Below, piece after piece: positions 8,518 to 16,822 of a stretch of DNA of 64,000 nt. The translations under genes and the position numbers were made by a program. Position 1 is the first letter of the stretch; each line of letters starts with the position of its first letter. This DNA comes from Flavipsychrobacter sp. (GTDB lineage: Bacteria; Bacteroidota; Bacteroidia; Chitinophagales; Chitinophagaceae): NCBI GenBank assembly GCA_016786665.1, contig JAEUVZ010000007.1, positions 1 to 64,000 of the forward strand. Direction: 5' to 3'. The notes under the pieces are model-generated. The model was not told the DNA's origin, did not search any database, and saw nothing but the letters and a program-made list of their open reading frames with translations.

Positions 8518-10155
8518 ATGAGCACCTTTGTTATATCCGGGCAATTGATCGATGTATTCCGGCGGAAAATATATCCCGCCATGCTGTCTGTGGACAGAGG
8601 AATTATCACTCATATTGTTGAGGTAGACCACGCACCGCCACACCATATATTGCCCGGCTTTGTGGATGCGCACATACATATTGAGAGCTCCATGCTTGTG
8701 CCTACGGAATTTGCGCGGCTGGCTTCCATACACGGTACCGTAGCTACAGTATCGGACCCGCACGAGATAGCCAATGTATGCGGGGAGGACGGCGTGGCCT
8801 ATATGATAGCCAACGCCCGGAACACTGCCTTCAAATTCTTCTTTGGCGCCCCATCCTGCGTTCCCGCTACTGGTTTTGAAACGGCGGGTGCTACGATAGA
8901 TGCGGATGGCATCAGCCGCCTGATGCAAAACCCGGACATATGGTACCTGGCAGAGGTAATGAACTACCCGGGCGTGCTACATGCCGACGAACAGGTAATA
9001 GCCAAACTGGCCGCGGCAAAAAAAAGCGGCAAACCTATTGACGGGCATGCGCCGGGATTGAAAGGGCAGGAAGCCGCCCGCTATGCGGCCGCGGGTATTA
9101 CTACCGACCATGAATGTTTTACGCTGGAAGAGGCACTGGATAAAATTGCCGCAGGTATGAAAATTCTGATACGCGAAGGGAGCGCCGCCAAAAACTTTGA
9201 CGCCCTTCACCCACTTCTTCGCTCGCATCCCGGCTCGGTAATGCTGTGCAGCGACGACAAGCACCCTGATGAACTGGTACTACACCACCTGAACGAAACA
9301 GTAAAACGGGCGCTGAAACTGGGGTATAACTTATATGATGTACTGCGGGCGGCATGTGTACACCCAGTGTGGCATTACAACCTTCCGGTAGGCTTGCTGC
9401 GCGAGCACGAGCCCGCTGACTTTATTGTAATAGACGACCCGGAACACTTTAACATACTGAAGACCTACATAAACGGGGAACTGGTTGCGGAAAACGGGCA
9501 GTCTCTCCTGAAACGTGAAAACCCGGAGCCTATCAACACGTTCAACTGCCGTCCGCGTGAAGCGAAGGATTTTCGCATACCGGTAACGGACAGCACCGCG
9601 CGGATACGCGTGATAGAGGCCATTGAGGGGCAGCTCATCACCAACGAAGTAACGGCCACGGGCAAGCAGGAAGACGGTGCATGGATAGCGGATACGGAAC
9701 AAGACATACTGAAGATAGCCGTGGTAAACCGCTACGAACCCGGCCTGCCTATTGCTACCGCCTTCATCCGGAACTTTGGGTTGAAGAAGGGTGCACTGGC
9801 CTCTACGGTAGCACACGACTGTCATAATATAGTAGCAGTAGGCGCTACCGATGATGAGCTGTGCCGTGCGGTAAACGCACTGATAGATGCCAGGGGCGGC
9901 ATTTCGGTAGTGGATGGAGCAGCAGTGACCTGTATGCCGCTACCCATAGCCGGGCTGATGAGCGGCGAGGACGGCTATGCAGTAGCAGAGCAATACGCCG
10001 CGCTTGATAAGCAGGCCAAGGAATTGGGCACCACCCTGAAATCTCCCTTTATGACACTTTCCTTTATGGCGCTGCTGGTAATACCATCGCTAAAACTGAG
10101 CGACAGAGGCCTGTTTAACGGGAACACCTTTTCGTTTACCACCGTAGAACTATAA
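8518..10155 (+). CDS. ade: Adenine deaminase
   Basis: 545 aa, amidohydrolase-superfamily enzyme converting adenine to hypoxanthine plus ammonia in purine salvage. The metal-site motif GFVDAHIHIESSM is followed by VSDPHEIANV, then DGHAPGL, TTDHECF and CSDDKHPDEL, which carry the remaining metal and substrate ligands, and a C-terminal domain containing VAHDCHNIVAVGATD. The frame is open upstream through the haemoglobin gene, but ATG 8518 starts the conserved MSTFVISGQLIDV and lies 14 nt after the preceding stop. The pair ends at a strong hairpin. Confidence 0.95.
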   Translation: MSTFVISGQLIDVFRRKIYPAMLSVDRGIITHIVEVDHAPPHHILPGFVDAHIHIESSMLVPTEFARLASIHGTVATVSDPHEIANVCGEDGVAYMIANARNTAFKFFFGAPSCVPATGFETAGATIDADGISRLMQNPDIWYLAEVMNYPGVLHADEQVIAKLAAAKKSGKPIDGHAPGLKGQEAARYAAAGITTDHECFTLEEALDKIAAGMKILIREGSAAKNFDALHPLLRSHPGSVMLCSDDKHPDELVLHHLNETVKRALKLGYNLYDVLRAACVHPVWHYNLPVGLLREHEPADFIVIDDPEHFNILKTYINGELVAENGQSLLKRENPEPINTFNCRPREAKDFRIPVTDSTARIRVIEAIEGQLITNEVTATGKQEDGAWIADTEQDILKIAVVNRYEPGLPIATAFIRNFGLKKGALASTVAHDCHNIVAVGATDDELCRAVNALIDARGGISVVDGAAVTCMPLPIAGLMSGEDGYAVAEQYAALDKQAKELGTTLKSPFMTLSFMALLVIPSLKLSDRGLFNGNTFSFTTVEL

Positions 10156-10157
10156 AT

Positions 10158-10189
10158 AGTGAATGCCCTCATTGCTGAGGGCATTCACT
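10158..10189. terminator. Hairpin between convergent genes, likely bidirectional terminator
   Basis: Perfect 14-bp stem (10158-10171 with 10176-10189) with a TTGC loop. The stretch beyond it on the minus side is A/T-rich; the plus side lacks a T run. Confidence 0.7.
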
Positions 10190-10224
10190 TACAGGAAACC
10201 GTTCTTTAGATACGGGAACGGTAA

Positions 10225-11415
10225 TTACTTATTGTATTCTTTCAGGGCTGCTTCCAGGCAATCCATGGCGTGGTTGATGTCTTCCTTATTCAACACGTAG
10301 GCGAGGCGTACCTCATTCTTACCCTGCCCCCTGGTTGCGTAGAACCCTGCTGCGGGTGCCATCATTACCGTAGCTCCATTGTGAGAGAAGCTTTCCAGCA
10401 GCCATTGGCAGAATTTTTCGCTATCGTCTACCGGCAGGCGCGCAATAGCATAGAAAGCGCCACCTGGCATGGGGCAAAGCACACCATCCATGGCATTCAG
10501 GCGGTTCACCAGCGTGTTGCGGCGCAGGTCGTACTCCGCATGTATGCCATCAAAGTAGTCGGCAGGCAAGTCTACAGCGGCTTCGCCCAGTATCTGCGCA
10601 AAAGAAGGTGGGCTGAGTCGCGCCTGTGCGAACTTCATGGCAGTATCCAGCACCTGCTGGTTATGTGTTACAAACGCACCTATACGGCCGCCGCAGGCGC
10701 TGTATCTTTTGGAGATGGTATCCATCAGTATTGCGTGCTGTTCCAGCCCTTCCAGAGATAGCGCAGAAATGTGCTCTTTGCCATCGTAGCAAAACTCCCG
10801 GTAAGCCTCATCGCTGAACAGGAACAGGTCATGTTTCAGGCATATTTCTTTCAGCACCTCCAGTTCCTGCCGGCTGTAAAGGTAGCCGGTAGGATTATTG
10901 GGGTTGCAAATCATGATAGCCTTGGTGCGGGGTGTTACGGCCTTTTCAAAAGCATCTATTGACGGGAGCGCAAAACCATCCTCTATACCCGATGGAATAG
11001 GCACCACGGTTACCCCGGCGCTGGTGGCGAATCCGTTGTAGTTGGCATAGAAAGGCTCCGGTATGATTATTTCATCGCCCGGGTCCATACACGACATGAT
11101 AGCAAACAGAATGGCTTCAGAACCACCGGTGGTTACAATAACCTGGTTGTGGTTGATGTTCACACCATTGCGGGCGTAGTACTCCACCAGTTTTTTGCGA
11201 TAGCTTTCAAAGCCGGCGCTGTGGCTGTACTCCAGTACTTTCATATCCACGTGGCGAACGGCGTCCATAATCGCCTTTGGTGTTTCAATATCGGGCTGGC
11301 CTATATTCAGGTGGTACACTTTAGTGCCTCTTTGCTTCGCGGCTTCGGCGAACGGAACTAATTTTCTTATGGGCGATGGCGGCATGTGGCCGCCACGATT
11401 GGAAATGGTTGGCAT
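10225..11415 (-). CDS. Pyridoxal-phosphate aminotransferase, class I fold
   Basis: 396 aa, fold type I. Motifs are YHLNIGQPDIETP, the PLP phosphate loop TTGGSEA, CNPNNPTGYLYS, FSDEAYREF, catalytic lysine K236 in TISKRYSACGGRIG and a C-terminal VRLAYVL containing the carboxylate-binding Arg. These fit an aspartate or branched/aromatic amino acid aminotransferase; the substrate cannot be set from sequence. ATG 11415 is chosen because the more distal start places extra residues in the promoter. A TATTTTTG -7 box lies only 5 nt upstream of it, suggesting a leaderless or nearly leaderless mRNA. Confidence 0.9.
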   Translation of the reverse strand: MPTISNRGGHMPPSPIRKLVPFAEAAKQRGTKVYHLNIGQPDIETPKAIMDAVRHVDMKVLEYSHSAGFESYRKKLVEYYARNGVNINHNQVIVTTGGSEAILFAIMSCMDPGDEIIIPEPFYANYNGFATSAGVTVVPIPSGIEDGFALPSIDAFEKAVTPRTKAIMICNPNNPTGYLYSRQELEVLKEICLKHDLFLFSDEAYREFCYDGKEHISALSLEGLEQHAILMDTISKRYSACGGRIGAFVTHNQQVLDTAMKFAQARLSPPSFAQILGEAAVDLPADYFDGIHAEYDLRRNTLVNRLNAMDGVLCPMPGGAFYAIARLPVDDSEKFCQWLLESFSHNGATVMMAPAAGFYATRGQGKNEVRLAYVLNKEDINHAMDCLEAALKEYNK

Positions 11416-11420
11416 GGGCG

Positions 11421-11428
11421 CAAAAATA
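11421..11428 (-). promoter_or_regulatory. Candidate -7 box (TATTTTTG) next to the aminotransferase start
   Basis: Exact TAnnTTTG on the minus strand, ending 5 nt before ATG 11415. Transcription would begin at or near the start codon. Confidence 0.45.
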
Positions 11429-11460
11429 AGCATCAATAGCTGAATTGCACACTATATATA

Positions 11461-11494
11461 AGAAAAGTGGCCGGCACTATCCGTACCGGCCACT
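11461..11494 (-). terminator. Intrinsic terminator after the DUF1573 pair
   Basis: Stem of 9 perfect pairs (11466-11474 with 11486-11494), extendable with one mismatch. On the minus strand it is followed by a TTTTCTT run. Confidence 0.85.
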
Positions 11495-11522
11495 AGGTAT
11501 ATTCGTTCTGTGGAACTTTCTA

Positions 11523-11939
11523 TTATTTCGGAGCCACCACTTCACCCTTTATAAAGATGGAATATGGCACCTGCGTAGCGTTCGACTTGATGAACACTTC
11601 CTTGTTGAAAGGGGCTACCTTGCCCTTAGAGGCATACTTCACGAGTATGTAACCACTCTTTCCTGGCGGTATGGGCGCCTTAGGGAAGAAATCGCCCGTG
11701 GTGCAGCTGCAGCCGGCGGTTACATTCTGAATGATGAGCGGAGCATTACCTGTATTAGTGAACTCAAACTTGTGTTCGTACTGGGCATCTCGTTCCTCTA
11801 TCGTTCCAAAATCGAACTTCTCCGTTCCGCTGAATTTCATATGCGGGCCGTTTATCTGTGCCGCAGCGGCCGGCTGCTGTGCATATGCAGCACCCACGCC
11901 CGAACATGCCAGGATAAAGGCAAACACTATCTTTTTCAT
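11523..11939 (-). CDS. DUF1573 secreted protein (copy A)
   Basis: 138 aa. Signal peptide MKKIVFAFILACSGVGAAYAQ, then one DUF1573 domain, an immunoglobulin-like fold common in Bacteroidota envelopes. Visible motifs are FDFGTIEERDAQYEHKFEFTNTG, APLIIQNVTAGCSCTTG with its Cys-x-Cys pair, PPGKSGYI and a terminal FIKGEV strand. The family has no established biochemical function. It lies 50 nt downstream of a paralogue in the same orientation, and a terminator follows, so the two probably form an operon. Confidence 0.85.
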   Translation of the reverse strand: MKKIVFAFILACSGVGAAYAQQPAAAAQINGPHMKFSGTEKFDFGTIEERDAQYEHKFEFTNTGNAPLIIQNVTAGCSCTTGDFFPKAPIPPGKSGYILVKYASKGKVAPFNKEVFIKSNATQVPYSIFIKGEVVAPK

Positions 11940-11989
11940 AAGGTCTTTCTTTTCTTCTTACCAGTAAATCCTTCCTCTCGGCCAGGCAA

Positions 11990-12478
11990 TTAGTTGGTCT
12001 TAATCATAGAGTTGTTCTCTGGCACAGAGCTGGCCGGAGCTTTCTCCACGTTACCTTTAATGGTCAGCACCTTGGTACCGGCATTGGAAGTAACAGTGAT
12101 CGTCTTAGTGAACGCACCAGGACGGCCAATGGTATTGTAGGAAGCTTTGATAGAACCGGATTTACCAGGAGCTATGGCCTCTTTAGAATAAGACGGTGTA
12201 GTGCAACCGCAAGAAGCGTGAACTGACTCAATGATCAGCGGCTCTTTACCCGTGTTTTTAAACTGGAATTCGTAATCAGCGGCAGGGCCTTCTGCTACCG
12301 TTCCGAAATCATGGGCATCGTTAGTGAATACCATGTTCTCCGGTTTCAGATTAGAAGGTTTGGCCTGAGCTGGCGTAGCAGCAGGTGTAGGCGCTGCATG
12401 GTTATGTCCGTCGTGGCTTTGAGCATAAGCACCTGTGCTCAACAGAGCAACTCCCAGGGAAAGCAGAATTTTCTTCAT
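11990..12478 (-). CDS. DUF1573 secreted protein (copy B)
   Basis: 162 aa. Signal peptide MKKILLSLGVALLSTGAYAQ, then a His/Ala/Pro-rich linker (SHDGHNHAAPTPAATPAQ) that could bind metal or act as a spacer, and one DUF1573 domain (HDFGTVAEGPAADYEFQFKNTG, ESVHASCGCTTP, PGKSGSI). The Cys-Gly-Cys pair aligns with the Cys-Ser-Cys of the downstream paralogue, so the two look like a tandem duplication that has diverged. A TAAATTTG box lies 36 nt upstream. Function unknown. Confidence 0.85.
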   Translation of the reverse strand: MKKILLSLGVALLSTGAYAQSHDGHNHAAPTPAATPAQAKPSNLKPENMVFTNDAHDFGTVAEGPAADYEFQFKNTGKEPLIIESVHASCGCTTPSYSKEAIAPGKSGSIKASYNTIGRPGAFTKTITVTSNAGTKVLTIKGNVEKAPASSVPENNSMIKTN

Positions 12479-12514
12479 TTTTATGATGTTTTTTTACAGA
12501 TAGTAACTTAATAA

Positions 12515-12522
12515 CAAATTTA
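12515..12522 (-). promoter_or_regulatory. Candidate -7 box (TAAATTTG) for the DUF1573 pair
   Basis: Exact TAnnTTTG on the minus strand, 36 nt before ATG 12478, in the AT-rich gap divergent from tsaC. Confidence 0.45.
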
Positions 12523-12669
12523 GTACCGTTTTGAATAGCAATTGCATTTATTTACTGTTAAAAACGTTCTAAAACCTTTAGGGGTCGTATTTTTACAAAA
12601 ATATTGCATATAATATTAAATCCCGCCGCATATATTGACGGCTATTCAGGGTAAAACGTTGGTAGCTAC

Positions 12670-13239
12670 ATGGATTTTGAAGAAGATATAAAGAATAGCG
12701 TGGCCACGCTGGCACAGGGTGGCACCCTGCTGTACCCTACTGACACCATCTGGGGGCTGGGATGCGATGCTACCAGTGCAGCGGCAGTAGAACGAATATT
12801 CCACATCAAACAGCGGCCGCAGGAGAAAAGCATGATAGTGCTGCTGGCTGAGCCAAAAGATATACTGCAATATGTAGCCACCCCGCACCCGGATATAATT
12901 GATATCGTGTCGCAGTTTGACCGGCCGACCACAGTTATCTTCCAAAATGCGATAGACCTGGCCGAGAATCTTGTGAATGCCGACGGCAGCATTGCCATCC
13001 GCATACCCGCTGACCCCTTCTGCAAAGCACTGCTAAAGCGCTTTCGCAAACCAATCGTTTCCACCTCCGCCAACATTAGCGGGCAACCCAGCCCGCAGAC
13101 GTTTGCCGGAGTAAGCAACGAAATAATACAAGCGGCAGACTATACGGTGCGCTACCGCCAGGACGACACGGAAACAAGGCAACCCTCCCGGTTGGTTCGG
13201 CTGAACGATAACGGAGAGCTGGAAATAATAAGAGCATAA
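12670..13239 (+). CDS. tsaC: L-threonylcarbamoyladenylate synthase (YrdC/Sua5 family)
   Basis: 189 aa. Makes threonylcarbamoyl-AMP from Thr, bicarbonate and ATP, the first step of t6A37 modification of ANN-decoding tRNAs. A single YrdC domain shows [33 protein letters not shown] (the K-x-R site), [10 protein letters not shown] and [13 protein letters not shown] (the S-x-N site). The length corresponds to the short TsaC form without a Sua5 C-terminal domain. The cca gene begins 16 nt downstream, a tRNA-maturation pair that is probably cotranscribed. Confidence 0.93.
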   Translation: MDFEEDIKNSVATLAQGGTLLYPTDTIWGLGCDATSAAAVERIFHIKQRPQEKSMIVLLAEPKDILQYVATPHPDIIDIVSQFDRPTTVIFQNAIDLAENLVNADGSIAIRIPADPFCKALLKRFRKPIVSTSANISGQPSPQTFAGVSNEIIQAADYTVRYRQDDTETRQPSRLVRLNDNGELEIIRA

Positions 13240-13255
13240 ACGAAGACAAAAAGGA

Positions 13256-14674
13256 ATGGATATCTCTTGTGACAAGGACGAATTAGCATTGCTGGAACGG
13301 ATTTCCGTTGCCGCACAGGCGCTGGATGTAGAGTGTTACCTGATAGGAGGCTTCGTGCGGGATAAAATACTGGGAAGGCCCACTAAAGACGCCGATATAG
13401 TCTGCACCGGCGATGGGATTCAACTGGCACACGAAGTAGCCAATGCCCTAAAACCAAGCCCCAAAGTAAGCTTCTTCAAAAATTTCGGCACGGCCCACTT
13501 CCGTTACCACCATTTTGATGTGGAGTTCGTTGGCGCACGAAAGGAATCTTATCGCGAGCATTCCCGGAAACCTGACGTGGCACCGGGCACGCTGGAAGAC
13601 GACCAAAAACGGCGTGACTTTACCATTAACGCTTTGGCCATCAGCCTGAACCGGGCTGACTATGGCAAACTGGTAGACCCTTTCGGTGGCATGGCCGACC
13701 TGGAAGCTAAAATTATCCGGACACCGCTGGACCCGGACATCACCTTCTCCGACGACCCCCTGCGTATGATGCGCTGTATCCGGTTTGCCAACCAGCTGGG
13801 GTTCACCATAGTGCCGGAATCGTTTGACGCTATCATACGTAACCGGGAGCGCATCCGCATTATATCGCAGGAGCGAATTACGGATGAGCTGAATAAAATA
13901 ATGCTTACCCCCAAACCTTCTACCGGCCTGGACCTGCTTTATAAGTCGGGGCTGCTGAAAGAATTCTTCCCGCAACTGGTGGAACTGGCGGGAGTGGAAA
14001 TGGTAGAAGGCAAAGGCCATAAAGATAACTTCTACCATACTCTGCAGGTGCTGGACAATGTGGCGGCACGCAGCTCCGACCTTTGGCTGCGCTGGGCGGC
14101 CTTGCTGCACGACATAGCGAAACCCGCCACCAAACGCTTTGAACCCGGACATGGATGGACGTTTCACGGGCACGAGGTAGTGGGCGAACGCATGGTACCC
14201 AAAATATTCAAGCAACTGAAACTACCGCTGAACGAGCGAATGAAATACGTGGCCAAATTGGTGGCGCTTCACTTACGCCCCATAGGCCTGGCCAAAGAAG
14301 ACATTACAGACTCTGCCATGCGGCGGCTGCTGTTTGATGCCGGTGACGAACTAGACGACCTGATGGTGCTTTGCGAAAGCGACATCACCTCTAAGAACAA
14401 ACAAAAAGTAAAGCGCTACCTGGAAAACTTTGAACTGGTAAAGGAACGCCTGAAAGAAGTAGAGGAAACCGACCGTATCCGCAACTGGCAACCACCTATA
14501 GACGGCGCCGACATCATGAAAATATTTAACCTGCCCCCTTCCCGTAATGTAGGCATTATAAAGACAGCCGTACGGGAAGCTATACTGGATGGTATAATAC
14601 CCAATGAGTATGAAGCCGCCTACACCTATATGCTGCAGAAAGCAGCGGAACTAGGTTTGCAACCTGTTAGCTAA
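13256..14674 (+). CDS. cca: CCA tRNA nucleotidyltransferase with HD domain
   Basis: 472 aa. Adds or repairs the 3' CCA of tRNAs. The class II nucleotidyltransferase head has [21 protein letters not shown] (GG motif plus the D-x-D metal pair), then FEVEFVGAR-like and [10 protein letters not shown], a [17 protein letters not shown] helix, and the neck/body. A C-terminal HD domain is visible as [16 protein letters not shown] and [16 protein letters not shown] 13256 has an AAGGA element directly upstream. HD-containing CCA enzymes often have extra phosphatase or phosphodiesterase activity; whether this one does is unknown. Confidence 0.95.
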   Translation: MDISCDKDELALLERISVAAQALDVECYLIGGFVRDKILGRPTKDADIVCTGDGIQLAHEVANALKPSPKVSFFKNFGTAHFRYHHFDVEFVGARKESYREHSRKPDVAPGTLEDDQKRRDFTINALAISLNRADYGKLVDPFGGMADLEAKIIRTPLDPDITFSDDPLRMMRCIRFANQLGFTIVPESFDAIIRNRERIRIISQERITDELNKIMLTPKPSTGLDLLYKSGLLKEFFPQLVELAGVEMVEGKGHKDNFYHTLQVLDNVAARSSDLWLRWAALLHDIAKPATKRFEPGHGWTFHGHEVVGERMVPKIFKQLKLPLNERMKYVAKLVALHLRPIGLAKEDITDSAMRRLLFDAGDELDDLMVLCESDITSKNKQKVKRYLENFELVKERLKEVEETDRIRNWQPPIDGADIMKIFNLPPSRNVGIIKTAVREAILDGIIPNEYEAAYTYMLQKAAELGLQPVS

Positions 14675-14747
14675 GGGTTTGCTTTGGGTTAACAACAATT
14701 AGGGTAAGCCTTGCCTACCTTAGCATTCCAAACGAAATCCTGAAAAC

Positions 14748-15257
14748 ATGACCAAAATATCACTTTTAAAAGGCGACATTACACGGCTGTCTGTAGATGC
14801 CATTGTAAACGCCGCCAACACATCGCTGCTGGGCGGTGGCGGTGTAGATGGCGCCATACATAAAGCAGCGGGCCCTGAACTGCTGGAGGAATGCCGGAAA
14901 CTGAATGGTTGCCCTACCGGTGAGGCAAAAATCACCAAGGGGTACCAGTTAGCCGCCCGCCACGTCATTCACACTCCCGGCCCCGTTTGGAATGGCGGAA
15001 ACAGGAACGAAATCAACCTGCTGCACAACTGTTACCACAACAGCCTGGAACTGGCCCGTGAGAACGGGTTAAAAACCATCGCCTTCCCCAATATCAGCAC
15101 GGGAGTATATGGATTCCCTAAAGACAAAGCAGTAATGATCGCGCTATTCTCCGTCAATCAGTTCTGCCGAGAGTTCCCGGATGCGCTGGAAGAGGTGGTG
15201 TTTGTCTGCTTTGATGATGAGAATTACGACTTGTACAAATCCATACTTATCAAATAG
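14748..15257 (+). CDS. Macrodomain protein (O-acetyl-ADP-ribose deacetylase type)
   Basis: 169 aa, one macrodomain of the MacroD/YmdB class. It begins [40 protein letters not shown], which contains the conserved Asn and Asp of the ADP-ribose site, and later has [13 protein letters not shown], the phosphate-binding loop. Members hydrolyse O-acetyl-ADP-ribose or remove mono-ADP-ribose from proteins or nucleic acid. No ADP-ribosyltransferase gene is nearby to suggest a toxin-antitoxin pair. A near-consensus TACCTTAG box lies at 14716-14723, and it has its own terminator. Confidence 0.92.
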   Translation: MTKISLLKGDITRLSVDAIVNAANTSLLGGGGVDGAIHKAAGPELLEECRKLNGCPTGEAKITKGYQLAARHVIHTPGPVWNGGNRNEINLLHNCYHNSLELARENGLKTIAFPNISTGVYGFPKDKAVMIALFSVNQFCREFPDALEEVVFVCFDDENYDLYKSILIK

Positions 15258-15258
15258 C

Positions 15259-15286
15259 AAAAGCGCCCCGCAAAAGGGGCGCTTTT
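15259..15286 (+). terminator. Intrinsic terminator after the macrodomain gene
   Basis: 11-bp perfect stem (15259-15269 with 15276-15286) ending in TTTT. A-rich on the other side, so it may also serve the convergent lipoprotein gene. Confidence 0.85.
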
Positions 15287-15314
15287 CATGTCTATGATAT
15301 GTATATGCTAACTA

Positions 15315-16667
15315 TTAGTAGTCGGTGTTGTTAGGATCAAAGTTAGTCCAACCTGTTGTCCAGTCAGTAGTACCGAAAGCACCCCTGAAAGCACCCGTTT
15401 GCTCAAACCATGCATCCATACCGCTGAACGACGCGCCGCTCAGTGCAGGTGAAGAACCCTGTGGCAGGAAAGCAGGAGCTGTAAGCGACCATGGATTGGA
15501 CAGCATAGCAGCATTGGCGCTATCCAGCTTAATGCAACCATGTGTATTGATGCAGATAGCTTGTACGGCAGAGTCGGTAACAGTACCGCTTACACCGATA
15601 AATGGTTTGGTAATAGCGTGTACCAGGTTGTTCTTGAATTCGTTGCTGCCATTCAGGAAGCCATTAGCTGTAGCTGAAGACTCCATAGAGAAACCACCTT
15701 TCTGATGTCCTATCAGGATAGAGTTGCGGATAGTGAACTCAGTAGCACGGCGCCAGCGGTTAGCGAAGTTGTGGTTAGCCTGTGTATTAGCGCGGCCATT
15801 AGGGCCTACGAACGTGAAGTTTGAAATGTACGGGTGCGTGTAAGGAGTAGCGGTAGTACCGGTACCATCGTTATCGCACTCAATACCGTTAGACGCATCG
15901 CCTATATCAGCATATTGCGGGTGCTTTACAGACAGGCCGTATTGCAGCTTACCGCGGTAGCCAAAATCGAAATCAAAATCGTCATCCAGTGTAGCGAAAG
16001 CAACAACGTGTTTTGCGTTAACCGTACCACCAAAGAATTCGTAGGCATCATCGTTACCGTAAGATACCATTACATAGTCTATTGTAGTACCAGCACCTAC
16101 ACCACCCAGGGTAAGACCATTGATCTCAGAACCGGGAGACGCTGCGATACCAGCAAATTCAATACGTACATACTTCAGTACACCAGAGTTATCGTTAGGG
16201 TCAGTACCGCCATACTTCCTGTCTACGCCACCTTCAATAATAGGCTCTGTAGAACGGTTGGTTGGCGCTTTACCCAGCAGGATGATACCACCCCAGTCAC
16301 CGGGACGGCGCTGACCTTTAGGCTGTCCTGATGTAAACACGATAGGCGATGATGCAGTACCTTCTGCCATCAGCTTACCACCACGCTCTACTATCAGCGC
16401 TCCTTTGTCGGTAAGGTCGCTCTTAATAACTGTTCCCGCCGGGATAGTCAGTGTAGCGCCTTCTTTCACATACACATATCCTTTCAGTGTCCAGGGGCCA
16501 CCTTCCAGGGTCTTGTCCGATGTGATGTCGCCAGTCAGCACCTTAGCTTCTGGTTGCGGATCAACAGGAGGATCAACCGGATCTTTTCCACATGAAGTCA
16601 TCATGGTAGTAGAACCTAACGAAAGTGCAGCAACAACTGCGAAGGATAAAAGTCTCTGTAACTTCAT
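15315..16667 (-). CDS. Surface lipoprotein, parallel-beta-helix-like, paired with a TonB receptor
   Basis: 450 aa. Lipoprotein signal peptide with lipobox MTSC (C26), then a Pro/Asp-rich tether (DPVDPPVDPQPE). The body is rich in short Gly/Val turns such as GALIVERGGKLMAEGTASSPIVFTS, DWGGIILLGKAP and YGNDDAYEFFGGTVNAKHVVA, suggestive of a right-handed beta-helix. The acidic patch LDDDFDFDFGYRG could bind cations. The C-terminus FGTTDWTTGWTNFDPNNTDY is a recurrent ending in this Bacteroidota family. It lies downstream of the TonB receptor on the same strand, so a receptor/lipoprotein uptake pair is likely, although it has its own -7 box. The substrate is not deducible. Confidence 0.75.
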   Translation of the reverse strand: MKLQRLLSFAVVAALSLGSTTMMTSCGKDPVDPPVDPQPEAKVLTGDITSDKTLEGGPWTLKGYVYVKEGATLTIPAGTVIKSDLTDKGALIVERGGKLMAEGTASSPIVFTSGQPKGQRRPGDWGGIILLGKAPTNRSTEPIIEGGVDRKYGGTDPNDNSGVLKYVRIEFAGIAASPGSEINGLTLGGVGAGTTIDYVMVSYGNDDAYEFFGGTVNAKHVVAFATLDDDFDFDFGYRGKLQYGLSVKHPQYADIGDASNGIECDNDGTGTTATPYTHPYISNFTFVGPNGRANTQANHNFANRWRRATEFTIRNSILIGHQKGGFSMESSATANGFLNGSNEFKNNLVHAITKPFIGVSGTVTDSAVQAICINTHGCIKLDSANAAMLSNPWSLTAPAFLPQGSSPALSGASFSGMDAWFEQTGAFRGAFGTTDWTTGWTNFDPNNTDY

Positions 16668-16688
16668 ATAGTTTAGTTATTTATGGTG

Positions 16689-16696
16689 CAAAAGTA
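16689..16696 (-). promoter_or_regulatory. Candidate -7 box (TACTTTTG) for the surface lipoprotein
   Basis: Exact TAnnTTTG on the minus strand, 21 nt before ATG 16667. Together with the terminator upstream it means the lipoprotein can be transcribed separately from the TonB receptor. Confidence 0.5.
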
Positions 16697-16771
16697 TTCC
16701 CACCCTATTACTGCTATGTTAAGGCACCATTAAGCCTATGTTAACTCGGACGAAGTGTGGTACGCAGTAAA

Positions 16772-16800
16772 AACAAAAACCGCCGGAGACTATCCGGCGG
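16772..16800 (-). terminator. Intrinsic terminator after the TonB receptor
   Basis: 8-bp GC-rich stem (16780-16787 with 16793-16800); minus-strand downstream run TTTTTGTTTTT. Confidence 0.85.
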
Positions 16801-16822
16801 CCTAAAGTACTTTGTTGTAGTT

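Noticed and set aside
14748-15257. Macrodomain gene as the antitoxin of an ADP-ribosylation toxin-antitoxin pair (DarTG-like)
   Set aside because: No DarT-like or other ADP-ribosyltransferase gene is adjacent, and the gene has its own terminator.
16746-16754. TCGGACGAA, which matches 9 bases of the tandem palindrome unit near 4.1 kb
   Set aside because: A 9-base match on either strand is expected about once by chance in a window of this size.
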